Made by a program: the position numbers and the translations under genes. The notes beneath the pieces are model-generated. The model did not search any database. It had not been told where the DNA came from and saw nothing but the letters and a program-made list of their open reading frames with translations. A stretch of DNA of 64,000 nt from JAWKTV01 sp041398905 (lineage in GTDB: Bacteria > Planctomycetota > Planctomycetia > Planctomycetales > Planctomycetaceae), in the NCBI GenBank assembly GCA_041398905.1, contig JAWKTV010000003.1, positions 62,001 through 126,000 on the forward strand. Reading direction: 5' to 3'. Positions 10,278 to 18,566 of the stretch are shown here, in pieces. Positions within the stretch are counted from its first letter, which is position 1, and every line of letters starts with the position of its first letter.

Positions 10278-11404
10278 CAGCAGCACCAGCGGCGAATCAT
10301 GCGGCGATACAGGTCCGTCCCCAGTCCGAGCTGCTTCACCTCGATGAACTCGTCGTGAGTATGCGCCTGGGAGATGCTGCCCGGGCCACACACAATCAGC
10401 CGTTCCAGCGCGGTCAACCGGGCGCCGTCGGTGCCGTATCCCACCGTCCGGGCGGCTGGCTTGCCGGCGAGTTCCAGACATTCAAGGGTGAACGGAGCAT
10501 CCTTGGGAATGTAGAGCGGCTGCCCGAAATCGCTGACCGACGCCTCCAGTCCCTCCGCCTCGGCGACCTTCAGGATGCGTTCCACCAGCGGCTGGCCATC
10601 GACCCCGGGCATCTTGCGGAAGTAGATCGTGCAGACCGACTGCGGAGGCGTGATGTTGATCGCATGCGTGTGATCGTTGATCCCGATGTTCCAGCAGATG
10701 GTCGGCGGGTCGAACTCGGGGTTCTGCCAGCGTGGATCGCTGATCGTCTCGTCATAAATCGCCCGCGCCTCCGTGAGCAGCGGGATCATCGCGAGATTGG
10801 CGTTCAGACCCCGTGTCGTGCTCGAATGGGCCGCGCGACCGCGCGAAGTGACCCGAATCACCGAGCCCCCCTTGTGCGCGTGGACCACCTCCAGTTCCGT
10901 TGGCTCACCAATGATGCCGCGGGTGCCTGCCGCCACCATTTCCGCGAACATCCGCGACTCGTTCGCCACTTGCTGCGCTCCCTGCATGCCGACTTCTTCA
11001 TCCGCGGTGCAGACGATGTAGATCGGCTCGCGTTGCTCACTGGCGGGCACGCTGGCGACGGCCGAGAGCATGCACGCCAGTGACCCTTTCATGTCGCAAC
11101 TGCCGCGGCCGTACAGTCGCCCGTCTTCAATCACCGGCTCGAACGGCCCGGCGGCGCGTGCCCAGTCTTCCGCCGGCACGACATCGGTGTGGCAGAAGTA
11201 CGCCAGACCGCCGCCCCCCCCGCTGCCCCGCTTGCCGATGACGCTCGCCTTGCGAACACCGCGGGCATCGTCGTACTCCAGCCGCTCGATGTCGCACCCC
11301 AGCCGCCGCAGATGCGACTCCACATGATCGGTGATCGGTACGTTCGAGCGAACACTGACGGTGTCGAAGCGGATCAGTTCCGACGCGAGTTCCTGCGGCG
11401 TCAT
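10277..11404 (-). CDS. M20 family peptidase, acetylornithine deacetylase/ArgE-DapE-like
   Basis: A 375-residue dinuclear zinc hydrolase. It removes acyl groups from N-acyl amino acids; ArgE releases ornithine from N-acetylornithine. Metal and catalytic motifs are present: FCHTDVVP (His and Asp, about 70), GRGSCDMKG (Asp ligand), TADEEVGMQG (catalytic Glu plus ligand Glu), and a late QAHTHDEFI His ligand. The lid/dimerisation region is marked by HAHKGGSVIRVTSRGRAAHSS. A run of glycines (GSGGGGG) interrupts the N-terminal part. Substrate assignment between ArgE, DapE and other M20 deacylases is not safe from sequence alone. Confidence 0.8.
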   Translation of the reverse strand: MTPQELASELIRFDTVSVRSNVPITDHVESHLRRLGCDIERLEYDDARGVRKASVIGKRGSGGGGGLAYFCHTDVVPAEDWARAAGPFEPVIEDGRLYGRGSCDMKGSLACMLSAVASVPASEQREPIYIVCTADEEVGMQGAQQVANESRMFAEMVAAGTRGIIGEPTELEVVHAHKGGSVIRVTSRGRAAHSSTTRGLNANLAMIPLLTEARAIYDETISDPRWQNPEFDPPTICWNIGINDHTHAINITPPQSVCTIYFRKMPGVDGQPLVERILKVAEAEGLEASVSDFGQPLYIPKDAPFTLECLELAGKPAARTVGYGTDGARLTALERLIVCGPGSISQAHTHDEFIEVKQLGLGTDLYRRMIRRWCC

Positions 11405-11486
11405 GTCAAACCTGGTGAACGGATGGCCGATGTCGGTCTGCCATGAGTGTAGCGGGCGGGGAGCGAATCCGCCCCTCCAGCAGCGT

Positions 11487-12110
11487 TCATCCCAGCACCC
11501 CGCGGCTCGTCAAATGCCGCCGCAGCTCGTCAATGCCGACGAACTGCTCCGCATCCAGTCCGTGCGAGCGTCCAGCGGCGACGTACTCGGCGATGTCGTC
11601 GGTGTAAAAGCACTCGCCGGGTTCGCAGTTGATCTGATCGAGCGCGGCCTGATAGATCGCCGCGGACGGCTTCACCGCCGCGACCTCATACGACAGCACC
11701 AGCGCGTCGAAACGGTCCAGCAGCCGCGACAGCTCCGCGTGCTGCGGCGCGGTGCGCAGCCAGTCGATGTGTGGGACGCAGGTGTTCGAGAGCAGCACCA
11801 GCCGGTGCCCCCGCTCGGCCACCTCGTGCGCGAGCGCGACCATGTCCGGAACAGGCGTGAAGATGTCGGCAATGGCGAGCGTCAAGGCATCCAATGGCAG
11901 CGCACATCCGAAGCTGTCACTCAGGTAGTTCGCGATGTCGGCAACGGTGGTGTGACCGGTATCGATGTCCGTGAGAATCTGGTGCCCCTTCAGCCGGCGA
12001 GCGACTTCGTGGTCGTCGCTGCCGACGACTTCAGCGATCTGCCGCCACATGCGGTCATGGCAGAAGCGGACGAGGACATTCCCAAGATCAAACAGACAGG
12101 TGCGGATCAT
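11487..12110 (-). CDS. HAD-superfamily hydrolase, subfamily IA (YihX-like)
   Basis: A 207-residue phosphatase-type HAD protein. Motif I is FDLGNVLV near the N-terminus; the second Asp of the usual DxD is Gly here, as also seen in the YihX group of sugar-phosphate phosphatases. Motif II is LVLLSNT (about 105), the Lys motif is AAVKPSAAIYQ (about 144) and the acidic motif is CFYTDDIAEYV. The cap is the short alpha-helical type. It sits between the DtxR-type regulator and the M20 gene on the same strand. Substrate unknown. Confidence 0.8.
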   Translation of the reverse strand: MIRTCLFDLGNVLVRFCHDRMWRQIAEVVGSDDHEVARRLKGHQILTDIDTGHTTVADIANYLSDSFGCALPLDALTLAIADIFTPVPDMVALAHEVAERGHRLVLLSNTCVPHIDWLRTAPQHAELSRLLDRFDALVLSYEVAAVKPSAAIYQAALDQINCEPGECFYTDDIAEYVAAGRSHGLDAEQFVGIDELRRHLTSRGVLG

Positions 12111-12125
12111 GTGAGGCCAGAGGCG

Positions 12126-12797
12126 TCAAACGGAGATGCGGTCAACAAGAATCTGCCCGGCTGCGGGCCAGCCCAGCGGGAGCGACTGTTCATCGATGCT
12201 GACGGACACGATGCCGGCTTCCCGGCTCGACTGGCGGATCATGACCTCCGTACCGATCTCCAGCCCAGATTCGGTCAGGAAGCGGAGGAAGTCCGAGCCC
12301 TGATCGAGAATCCGGGCGACCCTGACCCGGGCCCCCGCGGGACATTCCGTCAGCGGTTGGAGTTCAGCCCCGTCCTTCCGCAGCTCTCCGTCCGCCGATG
12401 GAATCGGATCACCGTGCGGGTCCGCGTCCGGTCGGCCAAGAAACTCGTCAATCCGATCGATCAATGAATCGCTGACGGCGTGTTCCATATGCTCCGCTTC
12501 GTCATGAACTTCGTCCCACGTCATGCCGAGCGTACGGACCAGAAACAGCTCGATGAGCCGGTGCCGACGTACCATCCGCAGCGCCAGACTCCCGCCTGAG
12601 CGAGTGAGCCGCACACCTTCGTACGGGCGGTACTCGACCAATGCGGATTCCGCGAGGGCCTTGAGCATGCTGGTGACCGAACCGGGCGAGACCCCCAGTT
12701 GCGTCGCCAGTTGTCCGGTCGCCACCCACTCCATTCCGGAGCGTTGCCCCAGTTGGAAGATCGCCTTGCAATAGTTCTCAACGGTCAGGCTCGGCAC
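12126..12797 (-). CDS. DtxR/MntR-type metal-dependent transcriptional regulator
   Basis: A 223-residue regulator that in this family binds DNA when loaded with Fe(II) or Mn(II). Residues 1-60 form a winged helix (WVATGQLATQLGVSPGSVTSMLKALAESALVEY in pieces). The dimerisation and metal region follows (HRLIELFLV..., HDEAEHMEHAVSDSLIDRI, with the expected His and Glu ligands). The C-terminal 75 residues form a FeoA/SH3-like domain (CPAGARVRVARIL...). GTG 12797 is chosen because AGGAGA lies 8 nt upstream and the family N-terminus begins there. The longer frame to 12989 overlaps the methyltransferase gene and is rejected. Whether it responds to Fe or Mn cannot be told. Confidence 0.85.
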   Translation of the reverse strand: MPSLTVENYCKAIFQLGQRSGMEWVATGQLATQLGVSPGSVTSMLKALAESALVEYRPYEGVRLTRSGGSLALRMVRRHRLIELFLVRTLGMTWDEVHDEAEHMEHAVSDSLIDRIDEFLGRPDADPHGDPIPSADGELRKDGAELQPLTECPAGARVRVARILDQGSDFLRFLTESGLEIGTEVMIRQSSREAGIVSVSIDEQSLPLGWPAAGQILVDRISV

Positions 12798-12801
12798 GGA
12801 A

Positions 12802-13489
12802 TCAGCTCTCCTGTGTCGGCGGACTGTTACCGATCGCAACTTGCGCGTACGGTTCCTTCCGCAGGTGTTGCACCCAGGCGGGAGGCACGTTGACAAAGAC
12901 CCAGTTCGTACGGAAGCGATGGTCACGAAACCGCGACTGCAGCAGCGACTCAATCTCCCCCAGGCGACGTTTCTCGTCTCCCCGGGCAACCGCCCGCTTC
13001 ACCGGGCGCACATACATGTATTCAAAAAACGAGAACGTCCCACCCGGCGAGAGCCGGGCGAAACACGAGTCGACAAGCTCGCCCACCAGTTGCGAGGGAA
13101 AGTTGTTGAAGGGCAGCCCCGAGATAATCACGTCGTACGGCTCGGTCGACTCGAATTCCTGCAGGGGGCAGACATGCACACGGCTCTGTCCTGACTTGTC
13201 GCGGTAATGCGGATCGGTCTCGAACCGTTCACGCAGCATGTCGGCGAATCGCTCGTTGATCTCGACGAGGTCGAAGTGATCTCCCTCAGCCAGCTCGCGC
13301 TGATGTGACCGGTGACGGCTCCTGTTCCCGGGCCGATCTCCAGCACGCGACGCGGTCGGACCGCTCGCGGAATGGGCCCGTCATCGCCTTCGCCAGAAAC
13401 CGGCTGCTGGGCAGAACGGCGCCGGTGGTGTGAAACCGCTCGCGAAACTGCCGCAGGAACTCGAAGTTGTCACGCAGAGCTTGCTTCAT
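12802..13489 (-). CDS. SAM-dependent methyltransferase, phospholipid N-methyltransferase-like (two frameshifts)
   Basis: Class I methyltransferase of about 228 residues after repair, similar to bacterial PmtA-type phosphatidylethanolamine N-methyltransferases and rRNA-dimethylase-like enzymes. N-terminus MKQALRDNFEFLRQF is followed by the SAM motif VLEIGPGTGAVTGHI (about 47-61), then the DPHYRD... and YDVIISGLPFNNFP motif (about 105-118), and a C-terminal TFSFFEYMYVRPVKR segment. Frame breaks occur near 13343 and 13303; each is mended by restoring one base in a C or G run. ATG 13489 begins the conserved region; an in-frame TTG lies three codons earlier. The stop is 4 nt from the regulator's start. 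Confidence 0.7.
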
Positions 13490-13583
13490 GGAACTCAATC
13501 AATGATGACCAATAGCAACGACGACCGGGAACTTTCCTGCGGGCCAACAGCCCCGTCCCGCAGGAACGCGGGGCATGCGGTAT

Positions 13584-14552
13584 TCAGGCAGCGAACCGTC
13601 GGGCCTGTCCCACGATATCGACCCCGACCGCCTCCGACCATTGAGCCAACAGCCGGGTGAAAATCGAACCTGGCTGGCCATCGCCGATCACTTGTCCATC
13701 GTACCGCGTGACGGGCAGCAGGCAGTAGGTTGTTGAACTGAGAAAGACTTCGTGGACCGTCGCGAGAAACGCGGGCGTCATGTCGATCCGCTCGCTCGTC
13801 AGCCCGGAGGCCCGCGCGAGTTCGATGACGTAGGCTTGTGAAATCCCCGCCAGCGTCGTCTCCGCCCGTGGAATCAGCAGGTGATTGTCGACCACGGCGA
13901 ACAGGTTGCCGGAGTTCGTCTCCGTGACGCAGCCATGCTCGTCCAGCAGCAGGGCCGCAGCGTCCGGGTCGATGCGACGGACCTCACGGTCCGCCAGATA
14001 CCAGTGCAGCCGGCTGCGGTACTTGACCTGCGGCGGGATGCTACTGCCCGGTACGTGACGAACCGCCGGTGAAGCGAGCGCGATCCCGTCGCGATACCCC
14101 TCCGCAAACTTGCTGAACGACAAGGCGAACGGATGAATGCAGAGCGTCGGACGAAGGTTCGGGACGGACTCCCGAACGGCCAAAGCCTCGGTCGATCCGA
14201 TAGCGAGTGGCCGGACGGTCGTGAACGGCGAGTAGGCGGCATAGGGGCCGGGGGTCGCGAACATCACGATCCCGAAGTCCCGGCCATCGCCAAGCAGGTC
14301 GGCCGTCTTCCCCGCCAGATCCCCGACGATCTCCGCAAGCTGGGCCTGAGCTTCCGGCAGCACAATACCGAGCGCCTGACACGAGCGATCGAACCGAGCG
14401 AGGTGCGACTCGAGACGGAACGGCTCGCCATGAAAGGTTCGCACCATGTCGGTGACCGTCGCCCCCTGCACGATCCCGTAATCCCAAACCGGCACAGTCG
14501 CCTCCTCCAGGGGCAGGAACTCGCCGCTCAGGTAGGCCATCGCACGGGGCAT
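13584..14552 (-). CDS. Class IV pyridoxal-phosphate aminotransferase (BCAT/DAAT-like)
   Basis: A 322-residue fold-type IV PLP enzyme, the family of branched-chain aminotransferase, D-amino acid aminotransferase and aminodeoxychorismate lyase. Visible: AYLSGEFLPLEEATVPVWDYGIVQGATV (in pieces, the N-terminal hallmark), the PLP-binding Lys in PPQVKYRSRLHWYL (about 192), CVTETNSGNLFAV and the TLAGISQAYVIELA signature. ATG 14552 is taken because the conserved region begins within five residues; a longer frame extends to 14660 without support. It is separated from neighbours by gaps of 80-340 nt and is probably its own transcript. Which amino acid it acts on is not resolved. Confidence 0.8.
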   Translation of the reverse strand: MPRAMAYLSGEFLPLEEATVPVWDYGIVQGATVTDMVRTFHGEPFRLESHLARFDRSCQALGIVLPEAQAQLAEIVGDLAGKTADLLGDGRDFGIVMFATPGPYAAYSPFTTVRPLAIGSTEALAVRESVPNLRPTLCIHPFALSFSKFAEGYRDGIALASPAVRHVPGSSIPPQVKYRSRLHWYLADREVRRIDPDAAALLLDEHGCVTETNSGNLFAVVDNHLLIPRAETTLAGISQAYVIELARASGLTSERIDMTPAFLATVHEVFLSSTTYCLLPVTRYDGQVIGDGQPGSIFTRLLAQWSEAVGVDIVGQARRFAA

Positions 14553-14891
14553 GGGGAGACTCTTGATGCGCGGTCGCGAAACGGGAGTGGGCGTGGCCGG
14601 CCAGTGCCGGCGCTGCACATCATAGGCCGGGACGGAATCACGGTCACGCGGGTGGAGCAACTTGACGCATCCAGCGGCGATGCGTGTTTGAGCCTCGCGG
14701 GTCAGTCGAGCTTAAGCGACCGCCGGCAACGTCGATCGCCTGGGGGAAGTACGAACTCGTCGCTGCCCCCTCGCCACCACCACATGCTACGAGCGAGACA
14801 CTTCTTTTATCGCAGCCGGGTCGCTGCGGCCGGGGGTCGATCGCCCATCACAAAGCCGTCGCTGCGCCGGATCTCTGGCCGGCCTCAGTGC
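14553..14891. other. Gap without a recognisable gene
   Basis: About 340 nt between two minus-strand genes. I see no conserved open frame, tRNA-like T-loop or strong hairpin here. It presumably holds the promoter of the class IV aminotransferase gene. Confidence 0.4.
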
Positions 14892-15791
14892 CTACTCTGC
14901 GGTCGAAGCGGTGCGCGTCGTTGACGACGTTCCGGCCGCGTTGGCCTGAATCACCTCCCGGTACTTTGCGAGTCGCGACTGGTTCTGGGCCATCAGGTCC
15001 TCCAGGCTTTCGAGCTTCAGCCGCAATTCGAGACGGAGGCTTTGCAGTTGCACCAGCGCCAAATCCCGCTCCGTCAAGCGATCGCGAATCGCCTGCACGT
15101 AACCCGCCTTCTGCAGTTCGTTCGCTTCGACAAGGTTCAGGTCGCCCCTGCAGTTGGTTGACCCGCTCCCCCAGTAAAGCCTCGACGCCGCGAGTTGTTC
15201 ACGCAGCACGACCAACTGGGCGGTCATTTGCCGCACCTTGTCTTCGGCGGCGATCTGCTCGGTATGCAGCTTGATATTCATCGAGTGGTAGTCGAACGGG
15301 ATCTCTTCCCGAATGCGCCACACGCCTCCAGGAATCTGCTGGCCCTGGAACGGGGCGGGCTTCATGGTGAGGTCGGTGCTGCCGGCCTGCGCCGTGCGAA
15401 TCTCGAACGGGCCGACGTACTCGGTCTGGTCACCATTGACGACGAAGCCATGCACGATGGGATTCGGCCCGTCGGTGGTGCTTGCGGCTCCAAGTCCGCG
15501 ATCCTGCCCGACGCCGACGGTGACAGCCCCCACTTGCGGGTTGCCGACGTTCGCGTTCCCCTGAAACACGTCGCCCCAGCCCTGCTTCACGCGGTCGAGG
15601 GCCTCCTGCTCCTGCCGATGAATCGCACGGGCATTCGCCAATCGCTCGGCGATGGAGTCGTACTCGGTCCGCGCCTGCAGAATCTGCTCCTGCCATTTCT
15701 TGCGGACATCAAGCGTCATCGTCGTCAGCACGATCGCGGCGATCGCTCCAACGACAACGAAACCGAGCAGCACTTTTCCGAGCACGTGCAT
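14892..15791 (-). CDS. Membrane-anchored coiled-coil protein of unknown function
   Basis: A 299-residue protein. Residues 5-24 (GKVLLGFVVVGAIAAIVLTT) form one transmembrane anchor. The rest would be extracytoplasmic: a helical stretch rich in Gln, Glu and Arg (about 30-70), a beta-rich middle with VGPFEIRTAQAGSTDLTMKP, and a second long coiled coil (about 175-285; QIAAEDKVRQMTAQLVVLREQL, LALVQLQSLRLELRLKLESL in part). I recognise the architecture from planctomycete genomes but no named domain. It is a lone gene with a 400-nt upstream region. A structural role at the envelope is inference. Confidence 0.6.
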   Translation of the reverse strand: MHVLGKVLLGFVVVGAIAAIVLTTMTLDVRKKWQEQILQARTEYDSIAERLANARAIHRQEQEALDRVKQGWGDVFQGNANVGNPQVGAVTVGVGQDRGLGAASTTDGPNPIVHGFVVNGDQTEYVGPFEIRTAQAGSTDLTMKPAPFQGQQIPGGVWRIREEIPFDYHSMNIKLHTEQIAAEDKVRQMTAQLVVLREQLAASRLYWGSGSTNCRGDLNLVEANELQKAGYVQAIRDRLTERDLALVQLQSLRLELRLKLESLEDLMAQNQSRLAKYREVIQANAAGTSSTTRTASTAE

Positions 15792-16194
15792 GGAACTTCA
15801 CCTGACAGGCAGCCGCCTCCCCCGCAGGGGCGGCAACGTAATGCGGCTTGGGAACGGCAGGACAGCCCGGCGCAGCGAACGACGTCGGGCACAGTCCCTA
15901 TCGGCAACAGATCGGTACAGGGCACCGACTCTGTGAGAAACAGTTAAAGAATTGCGGTTGTGCAGCCTCGGCGAACTATGGCGTTTGTCTTTGCAGCTAC
16001 GGATTCTTCTTGATGTTACGATCGGTCAAAGATGCCGGTCAAGACCCTGCGCAGGTTGTCTTCCGACAAGGAGGACTGTTGACGAACCTCCCCGTTGCCC
16101 GTATCAATCGTACTGATTGCGTCGACCAAGGGCGGAAGGAATTCCGACAATCACCGTGTTGGTCGCCGATCTGCTCATGCTGTCATCAGGCTCC
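15792..16194. other. Divergent intergenic region, locally AT-richer
   Basis: About 400 nt between the minus-strand coiled-coil gene and the plus-strand His-rich gene. Around 15930-16030 the base composition is visibly less GC-rich than the surroundings, suggesting promoters for both genes. No conserved coding signal was seen. Confidence 0.4.
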
Positions 16195-16629
16195 ATGTCG
16201 CCACGATCTCTCAGCCGCTGGTTCGCGATCACGCTCTACAGCGTGGCGATCCTTGGCGCGCTGATTGTCCCGCATGCTCACCAGCACGTCGGTTGTTGCC
16301 ACGGAGCTGCTCGCGACAGTCATGCGGCTGGTGATGATTGCGGGGCGCACGCCCATGAGCACACCGACGATCCGCATTAAGCTATCACAGCCACGGCAGT
16401 CGCCACGCCCACTCCAGCGATGCCGGCGATCCAGCCGAGTCCCCTGCGACTCCTTTTGACGACGACTGCCCGATCTGCCAGTTCGTAACGCAGGCGGTCC
16501 AACTTGCGGAAACACCGGACGATCTGCGGAGCGATCGCTCCCGTCACATTGGCTCCCAACGCGGTCGCGTTGGTTCGCAGCCAGCCGCCGGTGCTGTTGC
16601 AGTTCGCTCGCGGTCCTCCGCTTGCTTGA
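16195..16629 (+). CDS. Small exported His/Cys-rich protein, DUF2946-like (two frameshifts)
   Basis: Reconstructed from three frames. ATG 16195 begins MSPRSLSRWFAITLYSVAIL, a signal peptide or anchor, then a His/Cys-rich stretch (HAHQHVGCCHG, HAHEHTDDPH). After a shift near 16375 it continues HSHGSRHAHSSDAG and the motif DDDCPICQFV. After a second shift near 16520 it ends in LLQFARGPPLA and a stop at 16627-16629. The CPICQF centre and the 'RGPPLA' end match a family of short planctomycete secreted proteins resembling DUF2946. Metal binding is likely from the His and Cys residues, but no role is known. A 154-residue open frame on the other strand is its shadow. Confidence 0.5.
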
Positions 16630-17150
16630 GCCCCTGCGTGGTGACCTCTCGGCAACGAGTTTCGACTCGTTGGTTTGAGGAGGAAGGGGGCACTACCCGG
16701 TCGCAAGGTCGCCGTTACGGCGGCCTGTGTCGACATCGCCTTGGCCGGAAGACAGTCTTCGCATGGCTGCGCCCTGTTCGCAGCCTGGGGAGAATGCCGC
16801 ACGCCTGAGCGACTGACGCGACCAGTCCCCTCGTTCACCACGTCCTACATTCGCCCCGTACACCGGTCATTTGACTTGGTTGCGGACTGACACTGCCCGC
16901 GAGCGGCTTCGCCGATCGTCACCGCCCGTACTGCGGCCAGTGTCGCGAAGTCCGCCGACACCTGTCAGTTCGCCGCAAGGCGGCTCGAACGCGCGTTCGA
17001 GGTGACCGCCCGCCGTCAGGAATCATTCGACTCCGAAGTCGGAGTCAACGTCATGCCGTGGATTGCCGGTCAACCACTGGAGTCCCACTTCGCGCTCATT
17101 CGTTTCGCTTCTTCTCGACTTCTCAAGATGCTCTTCGGAGAGATTTGACC
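16630..17150. other. Long leader region before the broken DUF1559 gene
   Basis: About 520 nt without a conserved gene. It contains the two adjacent perfect palindromes described separately and a GGAGAG ribosome site directly before ATG 17151. Nothing else was recognised. Confidence 0.4.
16984..17046. promoter_or_regulatory. Two adjacent perfect palindromes, one matching the CGAAC-N4-GTTCG SOS-box pattern
   Basis: CTCGAACGCGCGTTCGAG (16984-17001) is an 18-bp perfect palindrome whose core fits the LexA box consensus known from Gram-positive bacteria (CGAACRNRYGTTYG). Twenty-seven bases later GACTCCGAAGTCGGAGTC (17029-17046) is a second stem of 8 bp around 2 nt. They lie 105-170 nt before the DUF1559-like gene. 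An operator role is inferred only from symmetry. Confidence 0.4.
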
Positions 17151-18097
17151 ATGCGTAAGTTTTCGTAACAGCCGCCCCCGCTGGCTTCACGTTGATTGAA
17201 CTGCTCGCTGTCATCGCCATCATCGCGATGCTGGTGGCTTTGCTGCTGCCCGCGTCCAGCAGGTTCGCGAGGCCGCCCGCAAGAGTCAGTGTCAGGACCA
17301 TCTGCACAACCTGGCCACTGCCCCGCACGACTATGAAGTGACACGACGGACGCTTCCTGGTTCGGCTGGGTCGGTGCGACCAGTGGCCAGCACGACATGT
17401 TCGGCAACAACGGCTTCGCCTGGGGAACCATGTTGTTGCCCTTCAGCGAGCAGAAGCCGCTGTACGACCAGATCAACACCGAAGTGTCGATCATTGATCC
17501 CGTCAACCTGCCGTTGCTCCGTACCAAGATCCCGGTGTTCCTCTGCCCTTCCGATCCGCAGCCAGAGGTGTGGGACATTGAAGACGAAGGAGCGCCCGGA
17601 ACCGTGCTGGCCACGCTTGGTACCGCGAACTACGTGGGTGTGTTCGGCAGTGGACCGGACCAGGTGGGAGGTCAGGAACTCGAAGACTGCGAAGCCAACT
17701 ACGCCCTGGGCGTCCAGTGTCGTGGGAACGGACTCCTGTTCCACAACAGCGCGGTCCGCATGGCCGACATCACCGATGGCACCAGCAACACCATCGTGAT
17801 TGGCGAGCGGCTGATGAGGCCGTCTGGTACTTCACCGACGAGCACAACTCGACCTGGTCGGGCGTCGTCCCCGAGGGCGAGGAAGCGATGGCTCGTGTGC
17901 TGGGGCTGACCGACCACAATCCCAACAGCAACAACTCCGCCACGCCGCACCTGGACGACTTCAGTAGCCACCACCACGGCGGTGTCCAGGCCCGACTGGT
18001 GATGGCAAGGTGACATTCATCAGCGAAAACGTGAACCTGACACCTACCAGCAACTTCCGCGACGATCTCCGGTGGAGAAGTCGCGAACCTGCCGTAG
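17151..18097 (+). pseudogene. DUF1559 pilin-like protein gene, broken by about nine frameshifts
   Basis: The family is unmistakable when frames are joined. Near the start GFTLIELLAVIAIIAMLVALLLP gives a type IV pilin-like methylation helix; QQVREAARKSQCQDHLHNLA follows, then a 145-residue intact stretch from 17397 (MFGNNGFAWGTMLLPF..., IPVFLCPSDPQPE, VRMADITDGTSNTIVIGERL), then DDFSSHHHGGVQ, GDGKVTFISENVN and a final GGEVANLP before TAG 18095-18097. Breaks lie near 17157, 17188, 17262, 17345, 17812, 17995 and three between 18045 and 18075. DUF1559 proteins are abundant, secreted, pseudopilin-headed planctomycete proteins of unknown function. Either a real pseudogene or a patch of poor sequence. 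GGAGAG precedes ATG 17151. Confidence 0.75.
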
Positions 18098-18160
18098 TCG
18101 AGTCACCCGATCCTCCACGAACGGCCGGGTCGGTCGCTCGCGCGATGGTGCTGAGCGCAA

Positions 18161-18197
18161 GAGAAAAGCCCCGGTGCGTCAAGTGACGCATCGGGGC
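18161..18197 (-). terminator. Strong hairpin terminator serving the Flp-like pilin gene
   Basis: GCCCCGGTGCGTCA (18168-18181) pairs with TGACGCATCGGGGC (18184-18197) at 13 of 14 positions. Read on the minus strand the stem is followed by TTTTC, as for an intrinsic terminator. It lies 43 nt beyond the pilin stop at 18240 and between convergent genes. Confidence 0.75.
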
Positions 18198-18239
18198 CGG
18201 GAGAGAGAGTCGTCTGGTCAGGACGATGGTCGACTGGAC

Positions 18240-18566
18240 TTAGTAGTTGTTGTTGCCGTAGTTCGACTCGGGGTAGGTGCGGGTGTCGCAGCTAATGTCG
18301 TACTGCCCGTCGCAGAAGTCCGGAAGGTCGTTGAAGCGGCTGCCGCTGCGGCGGGCCTTGTGACCCCGGACCGCGTCGACTTCGTACGCCTGGTTCAGGC
18401 CGCCGACGGCCGATCCGACGTCTTCAAGTTCTTCGTTGACGCCATAGGCGACTTCGGCGAGGCCGACGATCATGCCGATGACGACCAGGGTGGCAATGAT
18501 CGCCAACTCGGCCGAAACGACGAAGCCCGCATCATCCTTCAACAGCTTTTGGAAGAGAGTGGTCAT
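18240..18566 (-). CDS. Flp-type pilin-like small protein
   Basis: A 108-residue protein. MTTLFQKLLKDDAGFVVSAELAIIATLVVIGM resembles the Flp/Fap type IVb pilin head: a short basic leader, then a hydrophobic helix with an acidic residue (Glu) five positions into the mature part, after a possible Gly-Phe prepilin peptidase site (DAG|FVVSAE). The remaining 65 residues are polar and carry two Cys (DFCDGQYDISCD), which may form a disulphide. AGGAGAAC lies correctly before ATG 18566; a longer reading to 18596 lacks such a site. No tad assembly genes are in the window, so export must depend on genes elsewhere. A good terminator follows. Confidence 0.7.
   Translation of the reverse strand: MTTLFQKLLKDDAGFVVSAELAIIATLVVIGMIVGLAEVAYGVNEELEDVGSAVGGLNQAYEVDAVRGHKARRSGSRFNDLPDFCDGQYDISCDTRTYPESNYGNNNY

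Noticed and set aside
16377..16841. 154-residue minus-strand open frame
   Set aside because: Antisense to the frameshifted His-rich gene; no motif of its own.
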